The translations under genes and the position numbers were made by a program. Shown piece by piece: positions 7,513-16,212 of a stretch of DNA of 29,460 nucleotides. A model generated the notes under the pieces. The model did not search any database. It had not been told where the DNA came from and saw only the letters and a program-made list of their open reading frames with translations. Origin of the DNA: a virus; IMG/VR virus record IMGVR_UViG_3300030104_001426, positions 1 to 29,460 of that record, one strand, 5' to 3'. Position 1 is the stretch's first letter; every line of letters begins with the position of its first letter.

Positions 7513-7869
7513 TTACCCTACTTGTTTTATTTCATTTTCTAGTTTATTCTCTAAACTTTTTAGTTTGTTTAACTCTGATTTTAAAACTTTTACTTTTGGT
7601 GGCTCTGCTATACCTAGTTCTTTAACTTCATTCTCTAATTCTTCCAATAATTCATCTGCATCTAAATAAGCATCTCTAAAATCAAATTGTAAAATATCTC
7701 TTGCTTTAGTCATAGATTTTTGTGCTTTTTCTATTTCATCTCTAATAAAATCTTCTAAACCAAAACCATCATTTATTCTTTCCTGTATGTCATTTATTTT
7801 AGATAATTTAATTTGTTCTTTGGGTAATTTACTTAGGTATGCCTGTATTCTTTTTTCTATAGTATCCAT
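7513..7869 (-). CDS. Tandem paralog A with shared N-terminal tag (118 aa)
   Basis: First of the triplet in transcription order. It begins MDTIEKRIQAYLSK, then a helical, strongly charged body with ELGIAEPPKVKVL in the place of the NLGINPKEV-like segment of the other two. The ATG lies exactly 6 nt behind a TATTGT late promoter-like box, so the triplet appears to form its own late transcription unit. The function is unknown. Options are internal head proteins targeted by the tag, scaffold helpers or neck components. Confidence 0.7.
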   Translation of the reverse strand: MDTIEKRIQAYLSKLPKEQIKLSKINDIQERINDGFGLEDFIRDEIEKAQKSMTKARDILQFDFRDAYLDADELLEELENEVKELGIAEPPKVKVLKSELNKLKSLENKLENEIKQVG

Positions 7870-7875
7870 GTTATT

Positions 7876-7901
7876 ACAATATGTTTTTTTATTATTTGTT
7901 A
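7876..7901 (-). promoter_or_regulatory. Late promoter-like element P7869
   Basis: TAACAAA (7901-7895), 13-nt spacer, TATTGT (7881-7876), 6 nt to the ATG at 7869. It starts the three-paralog unit. Confidence 0.7.
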
Positions 7902-7906
7902 TGTTT

Positions 7907-8056
7907 TTAACTTGTGCCTGTTACTGATCCAATACCTTGTGCTTGAAAACTGCCATCACAGCATTTTCTTGAATAAGTTTTACCATCAGGACATAAACAA
8001 GCCCTTTTACCATCTGTGTTACAAGGTTTGTACTCTTTTATGTATAATGTTCTCAT
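7907..8056 (-). CDS. Small Cys-rich protein (49 aa)
   Basis: ATG at 8056 lies 3 nt after the stop of the protease gene and the frame fills an otherwise empty gap. The protein has five Cys residues: C12, then RACLCPDG (C20, C22) and YSRKCCDG (C32, C33), followed by AQGIGS. This spacing looks like a small disulfide or metal-binding knuckle. I recall similar short ACLC...KCCDG...QGIG peptides near structural genes in other flavobacterial phages, but no function. The regular Cys pattern and tight spacing make it likely to be real. Confidence 0.7.
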   Translation of the reverse strand: MRTLYIKEYKPCNTDGKRACLCPDGKTYSRKCCDGSFQAQGIGSVTGTS

Positions 8057-8059
8057 TTT

Positions 8060-8986
8060 TTAGGGTTTAAATAACATTTCTAGTTCTTTTAGTTTGCTTT
8101 CACTCCACCTTAAACCTGCTTTACCACCCCAAAGTAAATAACTAATAGTACCACATGCTTCTGTATTACCTTCATCATAGTATTCACCTGCCCTAGATAA
8201 AAAGCTATACATTCTTTTTACAGTTTCTGCTGTTATTGGTTTGCCTTGTGCTAATTGTGAAGCTCTAACCTTTCCTACTTGGGTTGCACATTTATTATTT
8301 ACTTTTTCGTTTAGATCAATACCCCTTTGTGCATTGTTTTTTACTGCATCAGGGTAGTCACTATAACTTTCTAGTTCTACTTCTTTATCTTTTAGTATGT
8401 CCTTTAGGTGGTTTAGTAGGTAATCTGCTTCTTCTTCTTGTATTTCTTCTAACTTGTTTGGTTCATTTGGTCTTTCTAACTTGTCTGCAAAGTATCCTTC
8501 TATACTAAATCCTTTTACCTTACCAGTTTTTACATAGTTATTCCAAATGTCATCGTTTAAAACCTTCATTGATAACATCCATGTACCAAGTGGTACTTCC
8601 ATATTGTATAATCTACTTTTGTCTTTTTTTAAATCTTCTACTATCCAAGTTTCAACTGCTGTTAAACCCTGTAGTGGTTCAGCATGTTCTAGTGTAGATT
8701 TACTAGCATTACCCCTTATAAAAAATAATTCACTTGCTTTTCTTACTGTTTCCCTACTGAAATATATATAATAAGGTTCATCATCCCTAGTTCTTAAAAT
8801 AGGTTTATTAGGTACAAGTGCTGCACCCATAATTATACGTTTTTCTTTATCTACTTCTGCAAATTTGTATTCTAATGATTTGAGTGCTACAAAATCTTCT
8901 TCTATTGCAGGGTTTTCTACTAAACTTACTGCATCAATACCACTTACTTCATCTTCTTCATCTATAAAAAGTTCTATTATATCCAT
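8060..8986 (-). CDS. XkdF-type prohead serine protease with C-terminal extension (308 aa)
   Basis: Residues about 1-175 carry the features of XkdF-like phage serine proteases: MGAALVPNKPIL, LEHAEPLQGLTAVETWIVED (putative catalytic H101), LGTWMLSMKV and VKGFSIEGYF (putative nucleophile S161). Such proteases mature the prohead by cleaving scaffold or capsid. The C-terminal 90 residues form a separate module (SDYPDAVKNNAQRGIDLNEK, CGTISYLLWGGKAGLRWS) that also turns up attached to other phage head proteins. The gene follows the tape measure and has its own TATTGT late promoter-like element. Cleavage targets are not visible from sequence. Confidence 0.8.
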   Translation of the reverse strand: MDIIELFIDEEDEVSGIDAVSLVENPAIEEDFVALKSLEYKFAEVDKEKRIIMGAALVPNKPILRTRDDEPYYIYFSRETVRKASELFFIRGNASKSTLEHAEPLQGLTAVETWIVEDLKKDKSRLYNMEVPLGTWMLSMKVLNDDIWNNYVKTGKVKGFSIEGYFADKLERPNEPNKLEEIQEEEADYLLNHLKDILKDKEVELESYSDYPDAVKNNAQRGIDLNEKVNNKCATQVGKVRASQLAQGKPITAETVKRMYSFLSRAGEYYDEGNTEACGTISYLLWGGKAGLRWSESKLKELEMLFKP

Positions 8987-8992
8987 ACTATA

Positions 8993-9018
8993 ACAATAAT
9001 TATTTTTGTTTTTTGTTA
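8993..9018 (-). promoter_or_regulatory. Late promoter-like element P8986
   Basis: TAACAAA (9018-9012), 13-nt spacer, TATTGT (8998-8993), 6 nt to the ATG at 8986. The TAA of the upstream box is the stop codon of the tape measure gene. Confidence 0.7.
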
Positions 9019-10749
9019 CCCAATACTAGCTGTTTCTATTATATTCCTATCTAAACTTTGTGCGTTACTTACATCACTACTAACTACAAATGCTTTTACT
9101 GGTTTTTGTTCCCTACCACTTATTGCTTCTGCAAGTTGGTTAGTATCTGATGCACCCACTACATTAAATGCAGGTGGAGCAGCAGGTGTTGGTGCTGCTG
9201 TAGAACCTCTAGCACCCCCTGACCTCATAGCACCCCCACCAATATTTGGTGTTTGTACACTTGTTATTTGTTTTACAGTTTGTAATCCACTTGCAAGAAT
9301 AGAAGCTGCACTTATTGCTTTTTGCACACTACCAAAAGGTTCAGGTATTACACTTTCACTAGACAATACTTCTGTAAAACCTAAATAAGAATTTATAATT
9401 GCTTGTGCTATTGCTGCTGCCTTACCTGCTGCACTATTTCTACCTAATAAATCTGCTAGTGAACCTAGTGTGTTAGCTGTAATTGCTAACTTTTGTTTTT
9501 CTAGTGCATCTTTTCTTTTTAATTCTTCTTGTTCTAGTTTTTGTTGCTCACCATCAAAAAATTCTCTTACCTGTTGCTTTTGTGCTTCAGTACCTTCTAG
9601 TAATTCTAGTTCTTTTAATGCTTCTGCTTCTTTTTCTTGTAACTCTAGTTCCTTTTTTTCTTTTTCAGTAAGTGCTTTTTGATCTTGAAACTCTTTTAAA
9701 AATTCTTCTCTTTCTAAATCTTTTTCTTGTGCTTCCTTTTTTAAATCTTCTTGTTCTCTAAGTAAAGAATTTACATTTATTAACTGCTCTGACCTAAAAC
9801 CTTCTACCTGTGCTAGTATACCTTCCCTTTCTGCTTGTGCTTCAAGTAATGCTATTTGGTTTTCATCATTACCATTTTTATCAAATTGTGCTTGTGCTGC
9901 TGCTATTACTGCATCTGCATTTGCCAACATCAATCTTTCTTGTTCATCTAGAACTTCTGCTAGTTTATTGTTGGCTTTTATTCTTTCTTCTATGGTTACA
10001 CTTTCATCATCCCTAATTTGCCTTAACTTTTCAGCTTCCCTATCTTTTTGTTCTAATATAATTCTATTTTTAGCTATACTTACATCTGCTTTTCTGTTAA
10101 GGTCTACTGTAGTTGCTGCTTGTTTTATTGTTTCTTTGGTGTAATCTACAATAGCTGAAGTTGCACCTTTTACTGTTTCTACTGATTTATCAAATGTGTT
10201 ATCTACACCTGTAAGTACATCTAAACTTTCCTTACCTGCACTTTTTACATCATCTAATGCACCTGCAAAATCACCACTAAATACCTTTTTTACTGCACTA
10301 GCTAAAAATCCAAGTGTATCTAAAAAACTATTAAATCTTTCTATAAGGTTATTTTTTATAGAAGTACCAAAATCACTTATTGCTTGTTGGGGGTTTTCAA
10401 ATATACCTTGAAAATAACCTATAACTGTACCTACGTTGTTATCTAAAAAATTAAAGAAATCGTTAAACGCTAAAGATAGTGCTTCAAAAGCTGTATTGAA
10501 TATGTTTGTTACCTTTTGGTTTTCGTTAAACACTTCTGTTAGCTTTGCAAATGCTGCTATAATTAAACCTATACCTGCTGCTTTTAGTGTAGTACCTATA
10601 GCACCTACACCTTTTGCCACCTTCTTACTTGTTTTGTTGGTATCTTTAAGTTGTGCTTCTAGGTTTTCTACTTGCCCAGTTAGTTCTTCTATTTTCTTTA
10701 CTGCATCTTTAGCAATAGCTTCTATTTCTATTGTTTTCTTGACAGACAT
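9016..10749 (-). CDS. Tail tape measure protein (577 aa)
   Basis: The N-terminal coiled coil (KIEELTGQVENLEAQLKDTN) is followed by a Gly/Ala hydrophobic segment (GAIGTTLKAAGIGLIIAAF), then a long amphipathic region. A Glu/Lys/Gln-rich coiled coil spans about residues 230-420. The C-terminal part has another hydrophobic stretch (SAAGKAAAIAQAIINSYLG) and a Gly/Ala/Pro linker (GGGAMRSGGARGS). This is the standard tape measure layout, fixing tail length and entering the cell envelope during DNA ejection. At about 1.5 angstrom per residue it implies a tail near 85-90 nm. The start overlaps a small upstream ORF by 22 nt. Confidence 0.85.
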   Translation of the reverse strand: MSVKKTIEIEAIAKDAVKKIEELTGQVENLEAQLKDTNKTSKKVAKGVGAIGTTLKAAGIGLIIAAFAKLTEVFNENQKVTNIFNTAFEALSLAFNDFFNFLDNNVGTVIGYFQGIFENPQQAISDFGTSIKNNLIERFNSFLDTLGFLASAVKKVFSGDFAGALDDVKSAGKESLDVLTGVDNTFDKSVETVKGATSAIVDYTKETIKQAATTVDLNRKADVSIAKNRIILEQKDREAEKLRQIRDDESVTIEERIKANNKLAEVLDEQERLMLANADAVIAAAQAQFDKNGNDENQIALLEAQAEREGILAQVEGFRSEQLINVNSLLREQEDLKKEAQEKDLEREEFLKEFQDQKALTEKEKKELELQEKEAEALKELELLEGTEAQKQQVREFFDGEQQKLEQEELKRKDALEKQKLAITANTLGSLADLLGRNSAAGKAAAIAQAIINSYLGFTEVLSSESVIPEPFGSVQKAISAASILASGLQTVKQITSVQTPNIGGGAMRSGGARGSTAAPTPAAPPAFNVVGASDTNQLAEAISGREQKPVKAFVVSSDVSNAQSLDRNIIETASIG

Positions 10750-10886
10750 ATGTTTAATTTTACTTGTTTATATCCTTCCTTTATTGTTGTTGGTAAATGG
10801 TTTTTACCTAGTGCTATATATGTATATTCACCTATTTGTTTTTCTTTCTTTGCTATTTCAAGCATATCTAATATGTATTCTATCAT
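10728..10886 (-). CDS. Small hypothetical protein before tape measure (52 aa)
   Basis: ATG at 10886 overlaps the stop of the 737-aa tail gene as ATGA, and the end overlaps the tape measure start by 22 nt. The 52-aa product has a helical N-terminus (MIEYILDMLEIAKKEK) and no recognised family. It fills an otherwise empty gap and is coupled at its 5' end. A short tail-assembly factor is possible; evidence is limited to junction geometry and the open frame. Confidence 0.5.
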   Translation of the reverse strand: MIEYILDMLEIAKKEKQIGEYTYIALGKNHLPTTIKEGYKQVKLNICLSRKQ

Positions 10887-13096
10887 AACCTTAATATTGT
10901 ATTATCTGCTCTTACTATTGTACTATCTGCTGTTATTGCAGTATTATCTATAGTTTTTATTGCATCATTTATTACATTATCTACTGGTACACTAAAATCA
11001 CTTACTTCATTTAACAGTTCAAGGTCACTTAACCCTGTTTCAAAATTTGTTACAATTTTATTAATCTTGTATAACGTATTGAAAATAATTATTCTATCGT
11101 TTAGTTGTAAATTCAATAAAATACTAATAGGCAGGTATGCTTTAAACTTAAATATCCTTCTACTATCATCAAATATTTCTGTGATGTAATCCCTGTAGTA
11201 AGTAGCAAATAAACTTTTATCTGCACTTGCATTTGAGTATTCATTTTTTTCTGCACCCCAGTGTATACTTTGTGTATTACTTGTAGGATTAGATAAATTA
11301 GAAGGTATATAATAGTTATTAATACTTGTTACTGAACCCCCTGCTGTTTCCATTACCCCTATAGCTGTACCACTTGTAATTTTATGCCCATAAAATAGTG
11401 TGGGTTTTGTAAGTATGCTTTCTTGATCTGTGTTTACACTCCACCCCCATTGAACATCTGTATTTGTACCCCCTGTTACATTTCTTAACCTTTCAAATTT
11501 CATGTGTTCAAATGGTAATGTAATCTTATATTCTTTGTTTGTAACTTCTTCTAGTATAGAAGTACTTAAATGCCCCCAGTTTATACCATTGTATTGGTTA
11601 TGGAAAGCTGTAAAAAAGGTTTCATTACCTTCATATTTAAAACTAATGTTATCGTATGGTATTGGTAGTGTAACTTCTGAAGTATCTAAATCTAAATGTT
11701 CTGTTATATCATGTACAGTTGTACTTGCTGCATAAAAATCTTGCAAGGGTTGTACTTTTATTGTGTTATCTGAAAAGAAAGAAGTTAAATTAAACATCTT
11801 AAATAGTGCAGTTAAAAAATCTATTACCTTTATATCAGGCATTTGGTCTTTTAAGTATAAGTGTTTTTGTACAACAGTTGTAAAAGTGTTCGTAGCACTA
11901 GCAAAATTACCATTTGTTTTAGTACTTTCAAATATACCCATTCTTACAGTAAAGGTAGCCGATGCAGCACACCTTATTTTTACACCATAACCAAAACCTT
12001 TTTCTAATTTTTTTTCTTGTGATAGTGTAATTATTTTATCTGTACCTGTACTTGTGTGTGTGCTTTCATGGAATACTGATCTGTTACCTAAAAGTGCCTG
12101 TGTAACTATTACAGTATATTCTACACCTATTGAAGTTGATACTTCTAATGTCATAAACCTATCACCCTTGTAACTTTTTGCATTTTTATAGGTAGTACCA
12201 TGTACATAAAAACCAAATGGGTTAGCACCTAGTGGTTGCCCCTTTAAACTTATTGCCCTGTTTATATCACTTCTATCATAAGTAGAAGTAATACTATCCC
12301 AAGTACTACCTGCAAGTGCTGATGTTGGTGGGTTATCATCATTTAAAATGCTACCTTTTTGCTTTTGCATCCATAAATACAAATTAAAATATTCTGCATT
12401 TGTTTTTACAAAAAAATCATTACTAAAAGTTATATTATAATGTTTTTGTATTGCCAGTATAATAGCATGTACCCTAAATGCAGGTTTTAACTGGTCAAAT
12501 ACTAAACCATGTGAATTACTACCTACATATAGGTTTTTAGTGCCTGCTGTATCATCACCACTATTATATATTAATCTATCTGTATGTGTTATTAAGGGGT
12601 ATATAAGTGCATCTGTAACATCTTCACCATTTATATTATAATCTTCTCCATCTTGCATTTTAGCTATTACGTTACTGCCTGAATAAGTTTGAAATTTATT
12701 TAGTATGCTTATGTCTTGTAGTTTATCATCTTTAAATAAATCTTTTATACTTATGCCTTCACCAAAAAAAGTTATTCTGTAGTTTTCAGGTTCGTTGTTT
12801 GTCATCTGTACACTTTGGTACTTAACAAAACCTTTTTTAAATGGCTTGTAGTTTAAAAATAATTCTGCTTTCTTTTTATCCTTTGGGCTAAAGTTTAAAG
12901 CTAATATATCAGGGTTGTAAAAGTGTTTAAATATTTTGTTATTATTTTTAGAAGCAGGTACATTAAAAGTTCTTGTAAATTCTGTAAATACTTTTTGTAT
13001 ATCTAAAATATCTTGTAATGACTGGGTAAGTGTTACACTTTCATTATCATGCAATTCTACCTGTTCACCTTCTATAAATAATTGCAGTTGAACCAT
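10883..13096 (-). CDS. Large tail tip/baseplate-type protein (737 aa)
   Basis: The opening VQLQLFIEGEQVELHDNESV, then TLTQSLQDILDIQKVFTEFTRTFNVPAS, is a pattern I know from large tail proteins of Bacteroidetes phages, near the tape measure. The rest alternates beta-rich segments with a central VIDFLTALFKMFNLTSFFSDN region reminiscent of baseplate-hub proteins, and ends in repeated INDAIKTIDNTAIT/DSTIVRADNTIL segments. It overlaps the preceding tail gene by one base (TAATG). A tail-tip or hub role is inferred from neighbours; no enzymatic motif is apparent. Confidence 0.6.
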   Translation of the reverse strand: MVQLQLFIEGEQVELHDNESVTLTQSLQDILDIQKVFTEFTRTFNVPASKNNNKIFKHFYNPDILALNFSPKDKKKAELFLNYKPFKKGFVKYQSVQMTNNEPENYRITFFGEGISIKDLFKDDKLQDISILNKFQTYSGSNVIAKMQDGEDYNINGEDVTDALIYPLITHTDRLIYNSGDDTAGTKNLYVGSNSHGLVFDQLKPAFRVHAIILAIQKHYNITFSNDFFVKTNAEYFNLYLWMQKQKGSILNDDNPPTSALAGSTWDSITSTYDRSDINRAISLKGQPLGANPFGFYVHGTTYKNAKSYKGDRFMTLEVSTSIGVEYTVIVTQALLGNRSVFHESTHTSTGTDKIITLSQEKKLEKGFGYGVKIRCAASATFTVRMGIFESTKTNGNFASATNTFTTVVQKHLYLKDQMPDIKVIDFLTALFKMFNLTSFFSDNTIKVQPLQDFYAASTTVHDITEHLDLDTSEVTLPIPYDNISFKYEGNETFFTAFHNQYNGINWGHLSTSILEEVTNKEYKITLPFEHMKFERLRNVTGGTNTDVQWGWSVNTDQESILTKPTLFYGHKITSGTAIGVMETAGGSVTSINNYYIPSNLSNPTSNTQSIHWGAEKNEYSNASADKSLFATYYRDYITEIFDDSRRIFKFKAYLPISILLNLQLNDRIIIFNTLYKINKIVTNFETGLSDLELLNEVSDFSVPVDNVINDAIKTIDNTAITADSTIVRADNTILRL

Positions 13097-14085
13097 TACC
13101 TAACATTGTTTATAAGATTAAATGCAAATTCAAAATCTACTGTGTAATTTATTAGCTTATCGTTTAAACTTGTTCTATGTACAAATGATTTACTTCTAGG
13201 TATTATAGGTAGTGTTTTACCTTCAAACCTTATATATACATTTTCACTTAAAAATAATTCTTCTATAGTTTTGGTTGCATCTTCTTTTATAAACCCTGTA
13301 TTCATTTGTAAATTACTAATAGCATTTACATTATATCTTTGTTGCTGTCCTTTGTAAGTTGGATAAGTAACAGTTGATACATTTATACTATTTGTTTTGT
13401 GTGTTTCATCTGATACTGTAAAAGTTTCTGTGGTTTTTTTAAAAAAATATAAATCTTCATAAGCACCAAATTTATTTACAAATGTTACTTTATAAGAAGT
13501 ATATTTAGGTTCACATACATTATTTACTGTAATTGTTTTTCTTAACGTTGTATCATCTGTATCAAATACTTGTATTGTGCTTGTGTTAGCAGGTATGGTT
13601 ATGTATTGTATTTTTTGGTTGCTATTACCACTATCTGTTATTTGTGTTGTGCTACTATCTATTACAACCTTACCTACACCTTCTGCAAATATTGGTAACT
13701 TACCTGCTGTGTTTTCAGGTAAATATATATTGTCTGCTGATATTAAAGCATTGGTGGATAGTTGGGGGTTTATTTCATCTTCAAAAGTACCAAAGCCATC
13801 TAACGCTAAAAAGTTAGTAGTTACTGGTGAACCACTTGTAAATTCTAAACTTGTAGTAGAATCAAATAACCTTTTAACTACAGTTACCCATTTAGTTACA
13901 CTTGCATAGTCGTTATTAAAATCATGGGTTATATAATCCCTTACTAAATTACCTATTTCAAAAATTATATTAGTTTGGCTTGTAATCCTATCTTTGTCTA
14001 AAGTATATTTTAGATCACTAGAAGTATAGCTACCTGCTGTACCACTATATATATAAATTTCTAATCTTGCACTTTTTAAAGCCAT
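13096..14085 (-). CDS. Tail structural protein (329 aa)
   Basis: The protein is nearly all beta, starting MALKSARLEIYIYSG, with a conserved-looking IIFEIGNLVRDYITHDFN segment near residue 40. The C-terminal part has PTYKGQQQRYNV, IRFEGKTLPIIPRSKSFVHRT and a beta-strand tail. It sits between the Ig-like repeat protein and the 737-aa tail protein with 1-nt spacing and overlap. By position it may be the distal tail protein or another tip subunit. I do not recognise a named family with confidence. Confidence 0.55.
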   Translation of the reverse strand: MALKSARLEIYIYSGTAGSYTSSDLKYTLDKDRITSQTNIIFEIGNLVRDYITHDFNNDYASVTKWVTVVKRLFDSTTSLEFTSGSPVTTNFLALDGFGTFEDEINPQLSTNALISADNIYLPENTAGKLPIFAEGVGKVVIDSSTTQITDSGNSNQKIQYITIPANTSTIQVFDTDDTTLRKTITVNNVCEPKYTSYKVTFVNKFGAYEDLYFFKKTTETFTVSDETHKTNSINVSTVTYPTYKGQQQRYNVNAISNLQMNTGFIKEDATKTIEELFLSENVYIRFEGKTLPIIPRSKSFVHRTSLNDKLINYTVDFEFAFNLINNVR

Positions 14086-14086
14086 G

Positions 14087-15706
14087 TTATATTATATTAT
14101 CGTTTCCTGCATCACTACCACAATTTACTGCCCTATCTAGTTCGGTAATTACACCATCTTGATTTATTTTAATTACCACAAAAGAAGCATTTATATTACC
14201 TGCACCACTACCTGTAGCGTTTACTGTTACTGCAAAGTATTTATTGCCACCTCTAACCCTGTCAAAACCTGAAGAAGCACTACCCCTACATACAATATTA
14301 CCTGCTGCTATATCATCTAGTGTTGAACCTGAACTATTTATAGTAACTGAATCATTAACCGAATATGGTTTTGTTCTATCACAAAATCCATTTTTAGCTG
14401 TAAAAGAATCTTCACTTATAAAAAAGTTAGGGTTAGTAGCACTACATGGGTTAGTAGTTGGGGGTTGTGTAAATCCTGTTACATCACAAGTTTTTTCTTG
14501 TGTAGCATTACTAAAACCACTTGGTACTACAAAAGTTACTTTTATTGTTCTTGCTGTAGGTGAAGTTACTTCAGGAAACACATCTAAAAACCCACTTGCC
14601 CCATCCGAAATATTTGTACTTGAACGCCTATATGTAGCAGTTACCCCATTTACATCTACTGTACCTGCTAGTATATCACCTGTAGTTGTAATACTAAAAT
14701 TATGATAACTTATAAAGTCATCTGTACAAACAAGTTCAGGTGTAGCTGTTGCCTTTTGCTCAAATGTATCATCACAATCTAAAAAAGCTCCTGCATTACT
14801 ATAACCTGTTGGTACTTCAAACCTAAATGTTAATACTATTTCCCTATTTGAACCTGTGGTATTATTTAAAGCTGAAACTGGGTTACCTGCTTTTACATCA
14901 CTTGTAATATCTGTAGTATTTGAAACCCCTGCTATAGTTTTTATGTTTACCCTTGTTAAATCACCTGTGTGTGTGTAATTAGGTATTGATACAACCCCAG
15001 TAGAACTCACAGCTCCTCCACTTAAAGCTACTGCATCTGTAGTAGCATCTTGTGTAGTACAATGTAAAGATTTTGTACATGCTGAAGCTACTGTGAAATC
15101 ATGACTATCTGTTATACAAGCATCTACACTATTTCTTGCCCTTACTTTAAATGTACCACTTACACAAGTAGAAGTAGTAGAAAAAGTAAGTGTTTGGTTT
15201 GGTACTGTACCTGTAAGAACTGCATCTATTGCTACACCTTGATAATTTAAAACCTCATAACTTGTTATCGTAGCACTTGTGCCATTTGAAAAGAAGCTAC
15301 CAAGTGATACTGTACTACCTGTAGATACGTTTGTAAGGGGTGATATTGTACCTGCAAAAACTGCCATGTTATTATTACCTGATACACAAGTTGTTGGTAC
15401 TAATTGTGTAAATGTTTGTGGGCAACTTATTGTACCATCTGTTGTATTTGTAAAGTTATCAGGTATTCGTATTGTGTAATTTACAGTTCTTGGGGTGTTA
15501 GTGCCATCTGATGCTAATGCAGAAAACTCAATTTGGTCTTGTGCTATAATTGTACCTTTAAGTATGTTGGGGTTTATAATAGTACCATTACTTTCTACAC
15601 TAAAGTTTGATAACCCTGCTGTAGAACAACTAAATGCACCTTCTGCTACTGTAGGTTCTGTAGCTGTTATGTAAAATGGGCTTCTTGAATTTATTTTTGT
15701 ACTCAT
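14087..15706 (-). CDS. Ig-like repeat tail/surface protein (539 aa)
   Basis: The protein carries at least three related modules, each ending in a strand-Pro-Cys pattern: IRIPDNFTNTTDG..C..TFTQ (about residues 103-128), FEVPTGYSNAGAFLDCDDTFEQ (about 300-321) and FVVPSGFSNATQEKTCDVTGF (about 394-414). It is Thr/Ser/Asn-rich with many Cys residues, consistent with extracellular beta-sandwich domains stabilised by disulfides. The C-terminal module differs (DRVRGGNKYFAVTV). Its place in the tail block suggests a tail-surface or adhesion role. The repeats are seen; the adhesion role is inference. Confidence 0.6.
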   Translation of the reverse strand: MSTKINSRSPFYITATEPTVAEGAFSCSTAGLSNFSVESNGTIINPNILKGTIIAQDQIEFSALASDGTNTPRTVNYTIRIPDNFTNTTDGTISCPQTFTQLVPTTCVSGNNNMAVFAGTISPLTNVSTGSTVSLGSFFSNGTSATITSYEVLNYQGVAIDAVLTGTVPNQTLTFSTTSTCVSGTFKVRARNSVDACITDSHDFTVASACTKSLHCTTQDATTDAVALSGGAVSSTGVVSIPNYTHTGDLTRVNIKTIAGVSNTTDITSDVKAGNPVSALNNTTGSNREIVLTFRFEVPTGYSNAGAFLDCDDTFEQKATATPELVCTDDFISYHNFSITTTGDILAGTVDVNGVTATYRRSSTNISDGASGFLDVFPEVTSPTARTIKVTFVVPSGFSNATQEKTCDVTGFTQPPTTNPCSATNPNFFISEDSFTAKNGFCDRTKPYSVNDSVTINSSGSTLDDIAAGNIVCRGSASSGFDRVRGGNKYFAVTVNATGSGAGNINASFVVIKINQDGVITELDRAVNCGSDAGNDNII

Positions 15707-16212
15707 TTTTCTAAACTAAATTTTAAAAAATCTTCTACTTCTAGTGCGTAAGCATTTACTACATCATCAGGTAACTGCTTAAATGCTTTTTCAAAAGGTT
15801 TTGTAAAAAACAAACTTGGCTTTATACCCTTTTGGTATATACTTCTTGCAATTATAAAATTTAAACCTTTTCTAGTTATAAATCTACCTTTTTCATCTCT
15901 AGGTGCTATTGTTCTTTTTACAGTCCACTTATCTAATTTACTTGCAGGTGGTCTTTTGGTAGTATAAGAAAATGGTGTGTTGTATTTTTTCTTTGTACCA
16001 CTTACACCTTTATCTTGGTATACTCCATATTCTTCCATAGAAAAAGATAAACTAAAACTATTTTTAAAAATTTCTAAATTAGAATCCAAACTTTTAGATA
16101 GTTTACCAAAAGCATTTTTCTTTTGTAGTTTTAATTGTTTTCTACTACCATCAATAACTTGTTTTCTAAATCTGTTTAATACAGTTTCTAGTTTACCACC
16201 TTTTGTTAGCAT
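15703..16212 (-). CDS. Tail completion / HK97 gp10-like protein (169 aa)
   Basis: The basic protein contains SMEEYGVYQDKGVSG at about residues 58-72. This Y-G-x-Y-x-D-x-G-V-x-G pattern is typical of HK97 gp10-like minor tail or head-tail joining proteins. The N-terminal helix is Lys/Arg-rich (LETVLNRFRKQVIDGSRKQL), the C-terminus acidic. It overlaps both the preceding tail-terminator-like gene and the next gene by a few bases. The usual neighbour of gp10-like proteins is a tail terminator, as here. Confidence 0.65.
   Translation of the reverse strand: MLTKGGKLETVLNRFRKQVIDGSRKQLKLQKKNAFGKLSKSLDSNLEIFKNSFSLSFSMEEYGVYQDKGVSGTKKKYNTPFSYTTKRPPASKLDKWTVKRTIAPRDEKGRFITRKGLNFIIARSIYQKGIKPSLFFTKPFEKAFKQLPDDVVNAYALEVEDFLKFSLEK

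Noticed and set aside
14244-14705. 153-codon plus-strand open frame
   Set aside because: It is antisense to the Ig-like repeat protein, hydrophobic and low-complexity, as expected from A/T-rich shadows.
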